DNA of 10,663 nucleotides from Actinomycetospora sp. (GTDB lineage: Bacteria; Actinomycetota; Actinomycetes; Mycobacteriales; Pseudonocardiaceae), in NCBI GenBank assembly GCA_025925615.1, contig JAICLN010000112.1:1-10663 (forward strand), given 5' to 3'. Under the pieces are notes generated by a model. That model saw only the letters and a list, made by a program, of their open reading frames with translations, ran no database searches and was not told the origin of the DNA. The position numbers were made by a program, and so were the translations under genes. The stretch's first letter is position 1. Every line of letters begins with the position of its first letter. Of this stretch, positions 1 to 6,432 are shown piece by piece.

Positions 1-1715
1 ACCGGGGCGCTCTGGTCGGCGAGCAGGTCGGCGAGGTCGCCCCGCACGGCCTTCTCGTAGTTCGGGTCCTGCGTCGAGGGGTAGGGGCTCTTCACGCGCT
101 CGACGATCGAGGCCGGCAGGACGTCCTGCGTCGCGGCGCGCAGCAGCGACTTCTCGCGGCCGTCGAAGGTCTTCAGTGACCACGGGGTGTTGAAGACGTA
201 CTGGACGAGCCGGTGGTCGCAGAACGGCACCCGGACCTCGAGCCCGCTGGCCATGGACATCCGGTCCTTGCGGTCGAGCAGGATCTGGACGAAGCGCGTC
301 AGGTGCGGGTAGCAGACCTCGCGCATCCGCCGCTCCGTCGCCGACACCCCGTCGACGTGCGGCACCTCGGCGAGCGCGTCCCGGTAGGACTGCGCCACGT
401 ACTCCTGCAGGTCCAGCGACCTGAGCAGGTCGGAGTCGAAGAAGCTGCGCTCGAGGTCCAGCGGGCTCGAGTGCGCCGCCATCCACGGGAACGTGTCGGC
501 GTTGACGGCGGCCTCGTCGTGGAACCAGCGGTAGCCGCCGAACACCTCGTCGGCGGACTCGCCGGACAGCGCGACCGTCGACCGGCCCCGGATCGCCTTG
601 AACAGCAGGTAGAGCGAGGTGTCCATGTCGCCGAGCGAGATCGGCAGGTCGCGTGCCCGCAGCACGGCGGCGCGGGCCCGCGGGTCCATGAGGTCGTCGT
701 TCGAGAGCGTGATCGCCTCGTGGTCGGCCGCGACGAACTCGGCCAGCTCGCGGACGTACGGGCCGTCGGGGGTGTCGCGCATCGGGTCGGCCGCGAAGGA
801 GTCCTCGTAGCCGACGAAGTCGACCGAGAACGAGCGCACCGGCCCGCCGCCCCCCGCCTTCAGCTTCTCGGCGGCCAGCGCGGTGATGGCTGACGAGTCG
901 AGGCCGCCGGAGAGCAGCGAGCACAGTGGGACGTCGGAGATCAGCTGCCGGGCGACGATGTCGTCGAGGAGCTCGCGGACCCGCGCGACGCTGGTGTCCT
1001 GGTCGTCGGTGTGCTCGAGGGCCTCGAGCTGCCAGTAGCGGCGGATCGAGAGGCCCTCGCGACGGATGCGGATCAGCGAGCCGGGCCGCACCTCGTGCAT
1101 CCCGCGGTACCCGCCGTGGCCCGGGGTCTTGACGTGCGACAGGAGCTCCCGCAGCCCGTCGAGGTCGACGACGGCCTCGGCGCGCGGATGGGCGAGGATC
1201 GCCTTCGGCTCGGAGCCGAACAGCACGCCGTCGGGTGTCGGGTAGTAGTAGAGCGGCTTGATGCCCATGCGGTCGCGGACGAGGAAGAGCTCGTCGGAGC
1301 GGACGTCCCACAGCGCGAACGCGAACATGCCGTTGAGGCGCTCCACGACGTCCTCGCCCCACTCGAGCCAGCCGTGCAGGATGACCTCGGTGTCGGAGTC
1401 GGTCCGGAACCGGTGCCCCTTGCCGGCCAGCTCCTCGCGCAGCTCGGTGAAGTTGTAGACCTCGCCCGAGTAGACGATCGACAGCCGGGTCTCACCGGTC
1501 ACCGGGTCGTCGAGGACCATCGGTTGACGCCCGCCGGGCACGTCGATGATCGCGAGCCTGCGGTGGCCGAGCGCCGCGTGGCCGGTGGTCCAGAGGCCCT
1601 CGTCGTCCGGTCCGCGGCAGGCCATGGTCTCGGTCATGGCCTGGGCGGCCGCGCGCGCGGCAGGGTCGTCGTCGAAGTTCCCGGTGAAGTCGACCGTTCC
1701 TGCGATGCCACACAT
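1..1715 (-). CDS. asnB: Asparagine synthase (glutamine-hydrolysing), 3' end cut by window
   Basis: Transfers the amide nitrogen of glutamine to aspartate with ATP to make asparagine; cytoplasmic. The reading frame is open for 571 codons and runs off the left edge, so roughly the last 50-80 residues are missing if it is of the usual 610-650 aa size. The start is fixed by the MCGIAG N-terminus: Cys2 is the class II glutamine amidotransferase nucleophile once Met is removed. The amidotransferase half also shows RGPDDEG (34-40), HRRLAIID (51-58) and SDTEV (107-111). The ATP-pyrophosphatase half shows SGGLDSS (269-275) and SGESADEVFGGY (384-395). The usual NGE oxyanion motif reads YSGEVYN (82-88), with Ser for Asn. 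A strong ribosome site precedes it. It lies 79 bp downstream of the histidine kinase gene on the same strand, so read-through is possible, but I infer its own transcription start because of the intervening inverted repeat. Confidence 0.95.
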   Translation of the reverse strand, partial: MCGIAGTVDFTGNFDDDPAARAAAQAMTETMACRGPDDEGLWTTGHAALGHRRLAIIDVPGGRQPMVLDDPVTGETRLSIVYSGEVYNFTELREELAGKGHRFRTDSDTEVILHGWLEWGEDVVERLNGMFAFALWDVRSDELFLVRDRMGIKPLYYYPTPDGVLFGSEPKAILAHPRAEAVVDLDGLRELLSHVKTPGHGGYRGMHEVRPGSLIRIRREGLSIRRYWQLEALEHTDDQDTSVARVRELLDDIVARQLISDVPLCSLLSGGLDSSAITALAAEKLKAGGGGPVRSFSVDFVGYEDSFAADPMRDTPDGPYVRELAEFVAADHEAITLSNDDLMDPRARAAVLRARDLPISLGDMDTSLYLLFKAIRGRSTVALSGESADEVFGGYRWFHDEAAVNADTFPWMAAHSSPLDLERSFFDSDLLRSLDLQEYVAQSYRDALAEVPHVDGVSATERRMREVCYPHLTRFVQILLDRKDRMSMASGLEVRVPFCDHRLVQYVFNTPWSLKTFDGREKSLLRAATQDVLPASIVERVKSPYPSTQDPNYEKAVRGDLADLLADQSAP

Positions 1716-1724
1716 TCGGGCTGT

Positions 1725-1730
1725 CCTCCT
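1725..1730 (-). promoter_or_regulatory. Shine-Dalgarno site of asnB
   Basis: On the minus strand AGGAGG lies 9 nt before the asnB ATG. It is one of the clearest ribosome sites in the window and supports the MCGIAG start. Several other genes here lack such a site. Confidence 0.75.
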
Positions 1731-1772
1731 GTCGTCGAGACAGGTCCTGACTACCCCGCTTGTTTAGCTCAC

Positions 1773-1798
1773 GTAACCAGATGTGACGAGCTGGTTAC
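1773..1798. repeat. Inverted repeat between histidine kinase and asnB
   Basis: A perfect 8-bp inverted repeat, GTAACCAG ... CTGGTTAC, has a 10-nt spacer. Its right arm covers the TAA stop codon (1795-1797) of the minus-strand histidine kinase gene. Transcribed from the minus strand it could be a short hairpin ending the kinase transcript; no T-run follows. As DNA it could be a dimeric-regulator operator upstream of asnB. Neither role is proven. Confidence 0.4.
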
Positions 1799-3240
1799 TC
1801 GGCCGGCCCGCTGATCGGCAGGCGGATCTCGAAGGTCGTCCCCGACGACGACGTGTGCACGCGGATGTCCCCGTGGTGCTTCGACACGACGATGCGCCAC
1901 GAGATGTCCAGGCCGAGGCCGGTGCCCTCGCCGACGTCCTTCGTGGTGAAGAACGGCTCGAAGATCCGGGGCCGGACCTCCTCGGGGATGCCGGGCCCGG
2001 TGTCGGAGATCTCGACGACGGCGGTGTGGTTCTCCCGCCGGGTGCGGACCGTCAGCGTCCCCGAGCCCCTATCGGCGTGCTCCCCCTTCATGGCCCCGAC
2101 CGCGTTGTCGACGATGTTCGTCCAGACCTGGTTGAGCTCCGCCGGGTAGCAGGGCACCTGGGGCAGGTCGGGGTCGAAGTCCTTGACCAGCTCGATCCCC
2201 TCGAGCTTGCGCGAGAGCATCGTCAGCGTCGACTTGATGAGGACCCGCAGGTCGGAGGGCTGGTAGGGCGCCCGGTCGAGCTGCGAGTACTGCCGCGCGG
2301 CGTTGACCAGGGTGCCGATCCGCGCCGTCGCGTCGGTGATCTCGCCCATCAGCGTCTCGGTCTCGACGGCGTAGGCGATCCAGCGCACGGCCGCCTCGAG
2401 CGTGCCGTCGGGCACCGTCCGCTCGACCTTGGACAGCCACTCCGCGTCGAGCCCGCCGGCGACCAGGACCGCCGCGAGGTCCCAGGCGCCGCCGACCCGG
2501 CGCTCGTCGAGCCAGTCGCCGACCTCGTCCTCGGCGTCGGAGGTCTGCATGGCGGTGAGCTCCGGCGCGGTCGCGACCCCGAGCACCGCCTCCTCCTGCA
2601 GGTCGACCAGCTGCGCGACGACGGCGCCGTCGAGCTTGCCCGAGGCCAGCATGGCCAGCTTGTGCCGCATGCCGGCCACGCGGTCGCGCAGCGACTCGGT
2701 GGCGCGGATGGCGGCCGCCGCCGGGTTGTTGAGCTCGTGGGTCAGGCCGGCCGAGAGCGAGCCGAGCGCGAGCAGGCGCTCCCGCTCCCCGATCGCGGTC
2801 GACGAGCGCTGCATCCCGATGAACAGCCCGGCCACCAGGTGCATGGCCATCGGGAACCACTCGCGCAGCTTCTCCGCCCAGTCCGCGGCGGGCAGCGCCA
2901 GCAGCGTCGTCTCGGAGCAGGCCCGCAGCGTGTGCTTGTAGGTCTGCTCGACGCCGGGCACGAACGCCTCGGTCGACCCGCCGTAGGTGCCCGGGGTGGT
3001 CGACCGGCTGATCTCCACCTCGTCCCCGCGGGAGAGCCGGATGAGCGCGATCTCCCCGCGGCAGAGCACCCAGAAGCAGCGCGCGGGCTCGCCCTCGCGG
3101 CAGACGTCCTCGCCGGCCTGGGCGTCGACGACGTCGGCGTGCTCGGCGATCCAGGCGAGCTGGTCGTCGTCGAGGGACTCGAAGAGGAAGAGCTCCCGCA
3201 GGGCCGCGGGGTCCAGTTCCGGTCGTTCGGTGGTGGTCAT
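1795..3240 (-). CDS. Soluble sensor histidine kinase with N-terminal cyclic-nucleotide-binding-like domain
   Basis: Predicted cytoplasmic histidine kinase of 481 aa with no membrane segment. Residues about 12-130 form a CRP/cAMP-binding-type beta roll. The dimerisation helix has the H-box GLTHELNNP (165-173) with His168 as phosphoacceptor. The ATPase domain has the N-box Asn375/Asn379, the G1 box DTGPGIP (413-419), EPFFTTK (428-434) and GTGLGL (439-444). About 100 residues (roughly 190-295) separate the two dimerisation helices, far more than the usual short turn. By hand alignment the arginine that normally holds the cyclic phosphate is replaced by Tyr101, so the ligand may not be cAMP or cGMP. 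The start codon directly follows the TAG of the upstream receiver-oxidoreductase gene, with GGAG (3250-3253) 9 nt before the ATG; this implies co-transcription and coupled translation. The obvious phosphotransfer partner is Asp62 of that neighbour. Signal and ligand are unknown. Confidence 0.92.
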   Translation of the reverse strand: MTTTERPELDPAALRELFLFESLDDDQLAWIAEHADVVDAQAGEDVCREGEPARCFWVLCRGEIALIRLSRGDEVEISRSTTPGTYGGSTEAFVPGVEQTYKHTLRACSETTLLALPAADWAEKLREWFPMAMHLVAGLFIGMQRSSTAIGERERLLALGSLSAGLTHELNNPAAAAIRATESLRDRVAGMRHKLAMLASGKLDGAVVAQLVDLQEEAVLGVATAPELTAMQTSDAEDEVGDWLDERRVGGAWDLAAVLVAGGLDAEWLSKVERTVPDGTLEAAVRWIAYAVETETLMGEITDATARIGTLVNAARQYSQLDRAPYQPSDLRVLIKSTLTMLSRKLEGIELVKDFDPDLPQVPCYPAELNQVWTNIVDNAVGAMKGEHADRGSGTLTVRTRRENHTAVVEISDTGPGIPEEVRPRIFEPFFTTKDVGEGTGLGLDISWRIVVSKHHGDIRVHTSSSGTTFEIRLPISGPAE

Positions 3241-4923
3241 CTACCTGTTCTCCAACCAGCGGTGCACCAGGCTCACCGCCATCGCGCCCTCGCCGACGGC
3301 GGAGGCCACGCGCTTCACCGACCCGCCCCGGACGTCGCCGACGGCGAACACCCCGGGCAAGGAGGTCTCCAGGTGGAACGGATCCCTGGCCAGATCCCAT
3401 CCCGCCGGGGCTTCCCATCCCGACGGGCCCCGGGAATCCGGCGCGAGCGGCAGGTCCGGGCCCGAGAGGACGAAGCCGCGGCCGTCGCGGGCGACGACGC
3501 CGTCGAGCCAGTCGGTCCGTGGCTCGGCGCCGATGAAGACGAAGAGCCACTGGGCGTCGACGATCTGCTCGTCACCGTTGTTCCGGTCGCGCAGAGTGAG
3601 CTTCTCGAGGTGCTCGTCGCCGGACGCGGCGACCACCTCGGTGCAGGTGCGGACCTCGATGTGGTCCACCGCCTCGATCTGCTCGATGAGGTACTGCGAC
3701 ATCGAGGCCTGCAGCGACGGGCCGCGCACGAGCATGACGACACGCTCGGCGTACCGGGAGAAGTTCATGGCCGCCTGGCCCGCGGAGTTCGCGCCCCCGA
3801 CGACGTAGACCGTCTCGCCGGCGCACGACGGCGCCTCGGTGGTCGCCGCGCCGTAGTAGACGCCGAGACCGGCCAGCTCGGTGAGCCCCGGGACCCCGAG
3901 CGTGCGGTACGCGACCCCGGTCGCCAGCACGACGGCGTGGGCCGCGATCTCGCTGCCGTCGTCGAAGGTCAGCACCCGGACCCCGCCGCGCGCCGTCAGT
4001 CCGGTCACCGTCCGCGTCGTGAGGATCTCGACGCCGAACTTCACCGCCTGACGGCGGGCACGGTCGGTGAGCTGCGCCCCGGAGACGCCGTCGGGGAACC
4101 CGAGGTAGTTCTCGATCCGGCTCGACGTGCCCGCCTGCCCGCCCGTGGCGACCGACTCGACGAGCACCGTGCGCAAGCCCTCCGACCCGCCGTAGACCGC
4201 GGCGCCGAGCCCGCCGGGGCCGCCGCCGACGACGGCGAGGTCGTACAGCTCGTCGACGGCCTGCGTCGCGAGCCCGGCCTCCTGGGCCACCTCGACGTCG
4301 GTCGGGTCGACGAGCGCGCGGCCGTCGCCGGTGACGACGACGGGCAGCCGAGCCCCGTCGAGCCCCGCGGCCCCGAGCAGGCGGTGACCCTCCGGGTCGT
4401 CGGCGAGGTGGAAGCGGAAGGGGACCTGGTTGCGGGCGAGGAGGTCACGCAGCTCGTAGGAGCGCGCCGACCAGCGGTGCCCGACGATGCGGGTCTCCGT
4501 CGCCGGCCGGTCCGGGGAGCGCCGCCACGCCTCGAGCAACTGGTCGACGACGGGGTAGAGCTTCTCCTCCGGCGGGTCCCACGGCTTGAGCAGGTAGTGG
4601 TCGAGGTCGACGACGTTGATCGCGGTGATCGCGGCCTCGGTGTCGGCGTACGCGGTGAGCAGCACGCGCCGGGCGCGCGGGAAGATGTCCATCGCCTGCT
4701 CGAGGAACTCGACGCCGCTCATCCGCGGCATGCGCTGGTCGGCGAGCATCACCGCGACCTGCTCGCCGCGCAGCGCGAGGTCGCGCAGCGCCTCGAGGGC
4801 CGTCTCGCCCGAGTCGGCCCGGACGATGCGGTGGAATTCGCCGTACTCCCGTCGGAGGTCGCGGGCGACGGCGCGGGAGACGCCGGGATCGTCGTCCACC
4901 GTGAGGATGACCGGTCGAGGCAC
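3241..4923 (-). CDS. Fused response regulator / thioredoxin-reductase-like FAD oxidoreductase
   Basis: A 560-aa three-part protein. (1) Receiver domain, residues 1-132: acidic pocket D10-D12, phosphoacceptor Asp62 in ADQRMP, Thr90, and Lys113 in LLKPW. (2) Glutaredoxin/thioredoxin-like segment, about 141-217, with the typical VVVTGDG strand but WSARSY (150-155) where a CxxC would sit. (3) Pyridine-nucleotide-disulphide-oxidoreductase module, about 225-560: FAD motif GGGPGG (232-237), GGQ (260-262), IENYLGFP (269-276), NAD(P)H motif GGANSAGQAA (375-384), and C-terminal FAVGD (526-530). The thioredoxin-reductase CxxC is absent; the equivalent stretch reads GAATTEAPSC, leaving only Cys366. The start is GTG at 4923, which places D10 correctly; GGAGGG abuts this start and is too close for normal ribosome pairing, and a TAGGCT hexamer fits a leaderless transcript. 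First gene of a pair with the histidine kinase. I infer that phosphorylation gates NAD(P)H oxidation toward an unidentified acceptor. Confidence 0.93.
   Translation of the reverse strand: MPRPVILTVDDDPGVSRAVARDLRREYGEFHRIVRADSGETALEALRDLALRGEQVAVMLADQRMPRMSGVEFLEQAMDIFPRARRVLLTAYADTEAAITAINVVDLDHYLLKPWDPPEEKLYPVVDQLLEAWRRSPDRPATETRIVGHRWSARSYELRDLLARNQVPFRFHLADDPEGHRLLGAAGLDGARLPVVVTGDGRALVDPTDVEVAQEAGLATQAVDELYDLAVVGGGPGGLGAAVYGGSEGLRTVLVESVATGGQAGTSSRIENYLGFPDGVSGAQLTDRARRQAVKFGVEILTTRTVTGLTARGGVRVLTFDDGSEIAAHAVVLATGVAYRTLGVPGLTELAGLGVYYGAATTEAPSCAGETVYVVGGANSAGQAAMNFSRYAERVVMLVRGPSLQASMSQYLIEQIEAVDHIEVRTCTEVVAASGDEHLEKLTLRDRNNGDEQIVDAQWLFVFIGAEPRTDWLDGVVARDGRGFVLSGPDLPLAPDSRGPSGWEAPAGWDLARDPFHLETSLPGVFAVGDVRGGSVKRVASAVGEGAMAVSLVHRWLENR
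3250..3253 (-). promoter_or_regulatory. Ribosome binding site of the histidine kinase gene
   Basis: GGAG on the minus strand lies inside the last codons of the oxidoreductase gene, 9 nt before the kinase ATG. Since stop and start codons abut (TAG then ATG), it supports translational coupling of the pair. Confidence 0.5.
3395..3429. repeat. Short tandem duplication inside the oxidoreductase gene
   Basis: Two 17-nt copies beginning TCCCATCCCG start 18 nt apart and match at 15 of 17 positions. They encode, on the minus strand, the hexapeptides PSGWEA and PAGWDL just before the conserved ARDPFHLETSLPG segment. The period is exactly six codons, so the frame is kept. It looks like a local in-frame duplication in a surface loop. 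Confidence 0.6.
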
Positions 4924-4929
4924 CCCTCC

Positions 4930-4935
4930 AGCCTA
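4930..4935 (-). promoter_or_regulatory. Putative -10 hexamer for the receiver-oxidoreductase/kinase operon (leaderless)
   Basis: On the minus strand TAGGCT (TANNNT pattern) ends exactly 6 nt before the GTG start. This spacing puts the transcription start at or next to the start codon, as in leaderless actinobacterial mRNAs. No good -35 is visible; the inverted repeat at 4946-4962 occupies that place, which could suit regulator binding. Confidence 0.4.
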
Positions 4936-4945
4936 GGCGAGCACG

Positions 4946-4962
4946 CCACGGTCCGGCCGTGG
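4946..4962. promoter_or_regulatory. Inverted repeat in the divergent intergenic region, possible operator
   Basis: CCACGG-TCCGG-CCGTGG is a perfect 6-bp inverted repeat with a 5-nt centre, lying between the divergent receiver-oxidoreductase and mycosin genes. It falls about where the -35 of the minus-strand promoter would be, so I infer an operator for a dimeric regulator. In such GC-rich DNA a 6-bp repeat can arise by chance. Confidence 0.3.
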
Positions 4963-5013
4963 TCACGCGGCGTCACTTGTCCGGAACGGGCCCGACGCGC
5001 GGAACGGCCGTCC

Positions 5014-5019
5014 TACGCT
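5014..5019 (+). promoter_or_regulatory. Putative -10 hexamer of the mycosin gene (leaderless)
   Basis: TACGCT matches TANNNT and ends exactly 6 nt before the GTG at 5026. No Shine-Dalgarno sequence is seen upstream of that GTG. The -35 region is not recognisable. Confidence 0.4.
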
Positions 5020-5025
5020 CGCGAC

Positions 5026-6393
5026 GTGACCGGGGGCACACGCGCGGCGGCGGTGCTGCTCGGCGTCGTCCTCGCGGTGCTGGGCGCGGCTCCCGCCTCC
5101 GCCGCGGTGCCCGCACCGCCCGCCCCCGATCCCGGACTGCTCGCCGCGCTCGACCCGGCGCCCTCCCCGCTGCCCGGGGCCACCCAGCGGGTCGCGTGCG
5201 TCGCGCCGCTGCGCGACGACGCGGGCGGGGCGGCGACGCGGCCGTGGGCGCAGGACCGGCTGCGGATCACCGACGCGTGGCGGTGGGGCCGGGGTGCCGG
5301 GCAGACGGTCGCCGTGATCGACACCGGGGTCGCGCCCCACCCCCGGCTCGCCGGGCGACTGGTCGACGGCGGGGACTTCGTGGGGCCCGGGCGCACCGGC
5401 ACCGCCGACTGCGACGGCCACGGCACCCTGGTCGCGGGCATCGTCGCCGCCGCACCGGACCCGTCGTCCCCCGGCTCGTCGTCGCAGCCCGCCGGCTTCG
5501 TCGGGGTGGCCCCGGAGGCCCGGGTCCTCGCGATCCGCCAGAGCACCGCGACGGTCACCGTGCCCGGGCGCGCGTCCCCGGGGGCCGGCGACGTCGCCAC
5601 CCTCGCCCGGGCCGTCCTGCACGCGGTGGACCTCGGCGCCACGGTGGTCAACATCTCCGAGGCCGCCTGCCTCCCGGTCGCGGTGGCGCCGCGGGTGCTC
5701 GCGCCGCTGCGCGCGGCCATCCGGGAGGCGGTGGACCGCGACGTCGTCGTGGTCGCGGCCGCGGGCAACGCCGGATCCGGGGCGTGCGTGCAGACCGATC
5801 CGTCGGGGACCGAGCAGGGCCAGGTCGTGGCGCCGGCGTGGTTCGGCGACGACGTGCTCTCGGTGGGCTACGTCGGGCAGGACGGCCGGCCCTCGCCGCG
5901 GACGGTCCGCGGGCCGTGGGTGTCGGTGGCCGCGCCGGGCACGGACGTCGTGTCGCTCTCGTCGACGGGTGCGGGGCTGGTCGATCGCGTGGCGCCCGCG
6001 GCCGGCGGGACCGCCGAGCCGATCGAGGGGTCCAGCTTCGCGGCGCCCTACGTGGCGGGCGTCGCAGCCCTGGTCCGCGCCCGCTTCCCGACGCTGTCCG
6101 CCCGCCAGGTGACCGCGCGGATCGTCGCCACCGCCGCCGTCGGGCCGCGGGACGACGCGGTCGGGGCCGGCATCGTCGACCCCGTCGCCGCGCTGTCCGC
6201 ATCGGACGGGGACCCGGCCGCGCGGGCCGGGGTCCCGGACGCCGGGCCGGGGCGGGTCGACCTGGCCGGGCGCGAGGATTCCGGCTCCTCGTCGCGTTCG
6301 GTCGCGCTGATCGGCACCGCGGGAGCCGTCGGTCTCGGGGTTCTCCTCCTCGGCGCCGTCGTGCTCGCGCGACGGGCACGCCGACCACCGTGA
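5026..6393 (+). CDS. Type VII secretion-associated serine protease (mycosin), membrane-anchored
   Basis: Subtilisin-like protease of 455 aa. I chose GTG at 5026 because it begins a clean signal peptide (hydrophobic stretch 7-22, cleavage near ASA at 24-26) and sits 6 nt after a TANNNT hexamer; the frame is open far upstream, but that is antisense to the neighbouring genes. Catalytic residues: Asp99 (VIDTG), His132 (DGHGT), Asn248 (AAAGN) and Ser337 (GSSFAAPYVAG). Four cysteines (58, 129, 215, 254) sit where mycosins typically form two disulphides. A Ser-rich stretch and a hydrophobic helix at about 424-449, followed by basic residues, anchor the C-terminus in the membrane with the protease outside. 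Known mycosins (MycP) are needed for ESX secretion and cleave some substrates. No EccB, EccC, EccD, EccE, WXG70 or PE/PPE gene lies in the window, so this is an orphan copy here and its secretion partner is unknown. Confidence 0.9.
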   Translation: MTGGTRAAAVLLGVVLAVLGAAPASAAVPAPPAPDPGLLAALDPAPSPLPGATQRVACVAPLRDDAGGAATRPWAQDRLRITDAWRWGRGAGQTVAVIDTGVAPHPRLAGRLVDGGDFVGPGRTGTADCDGHGTLVAGIVAAAPDPSSPGSSSQPAGFVGVAPEARVLAIRQSTATVTVPGRASPGAGDVATLARAVLHAVDLGATVVNISEAACLPVAVAPRVLAPLRAAIREAVDRDVVVVAAAGNAGSGACVQTDPSGTEQGQVVAPAWFGDDVLSVGYVGQDGRPSPRTVRGPWVSVAAPGTDVVSLSSTGAGLVDRVAPAAGGTAEPIEGSSFAAPYVAGVAALVRARFPTLSARQVTARIVATAAVGPRDDAVGAGIVDPVAALSASDGDPAARAGVPDAGPGRVDLAGREDSGSSSRSVALIGTAGAVGLGVLLLGAVVLARRARRPP

Positions 6394-6420
6394 GGGACAG
6401 CGCGGAACGCACCCCGCTGC

Positions 6421-6426
6421 CACGAT
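6421..6426 (+). promoter_or_regulatory. Putative -10 hexamer of the LLM oxidoreductase gene
   Basis: CACGAT ends 6 nt before the GTG start, the same spacing as at 5014 and 4930, but with C for the usual first T. It lies 28 nt after the mycosin stop codon. No Shine-Dalgarno sequence is seen. Weak on its own; the repeated spacing is the main support. Confidence 0.28.
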
Positions 6427-6432
6427 GCCCGG

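Noticed and set aside
1741..1794. Consensus promoter for asnB
   Set aside because: A TCGTCA / 17 nt / TAAACA arrangement exists on the minus strand, but the -10 matches at only three positions, too weak to annotate.
1783..5025. Long plus-strand open frame continuous with the mycosin gene
   Set aside because: It is antisense to the kinase and oxidoreductase genes, is low in family-like motifs and rich in Arg/Gly/Asp/Val, as expected of a shadow frame in GC-rich DNA. Only the part from 5026 has real protein features.
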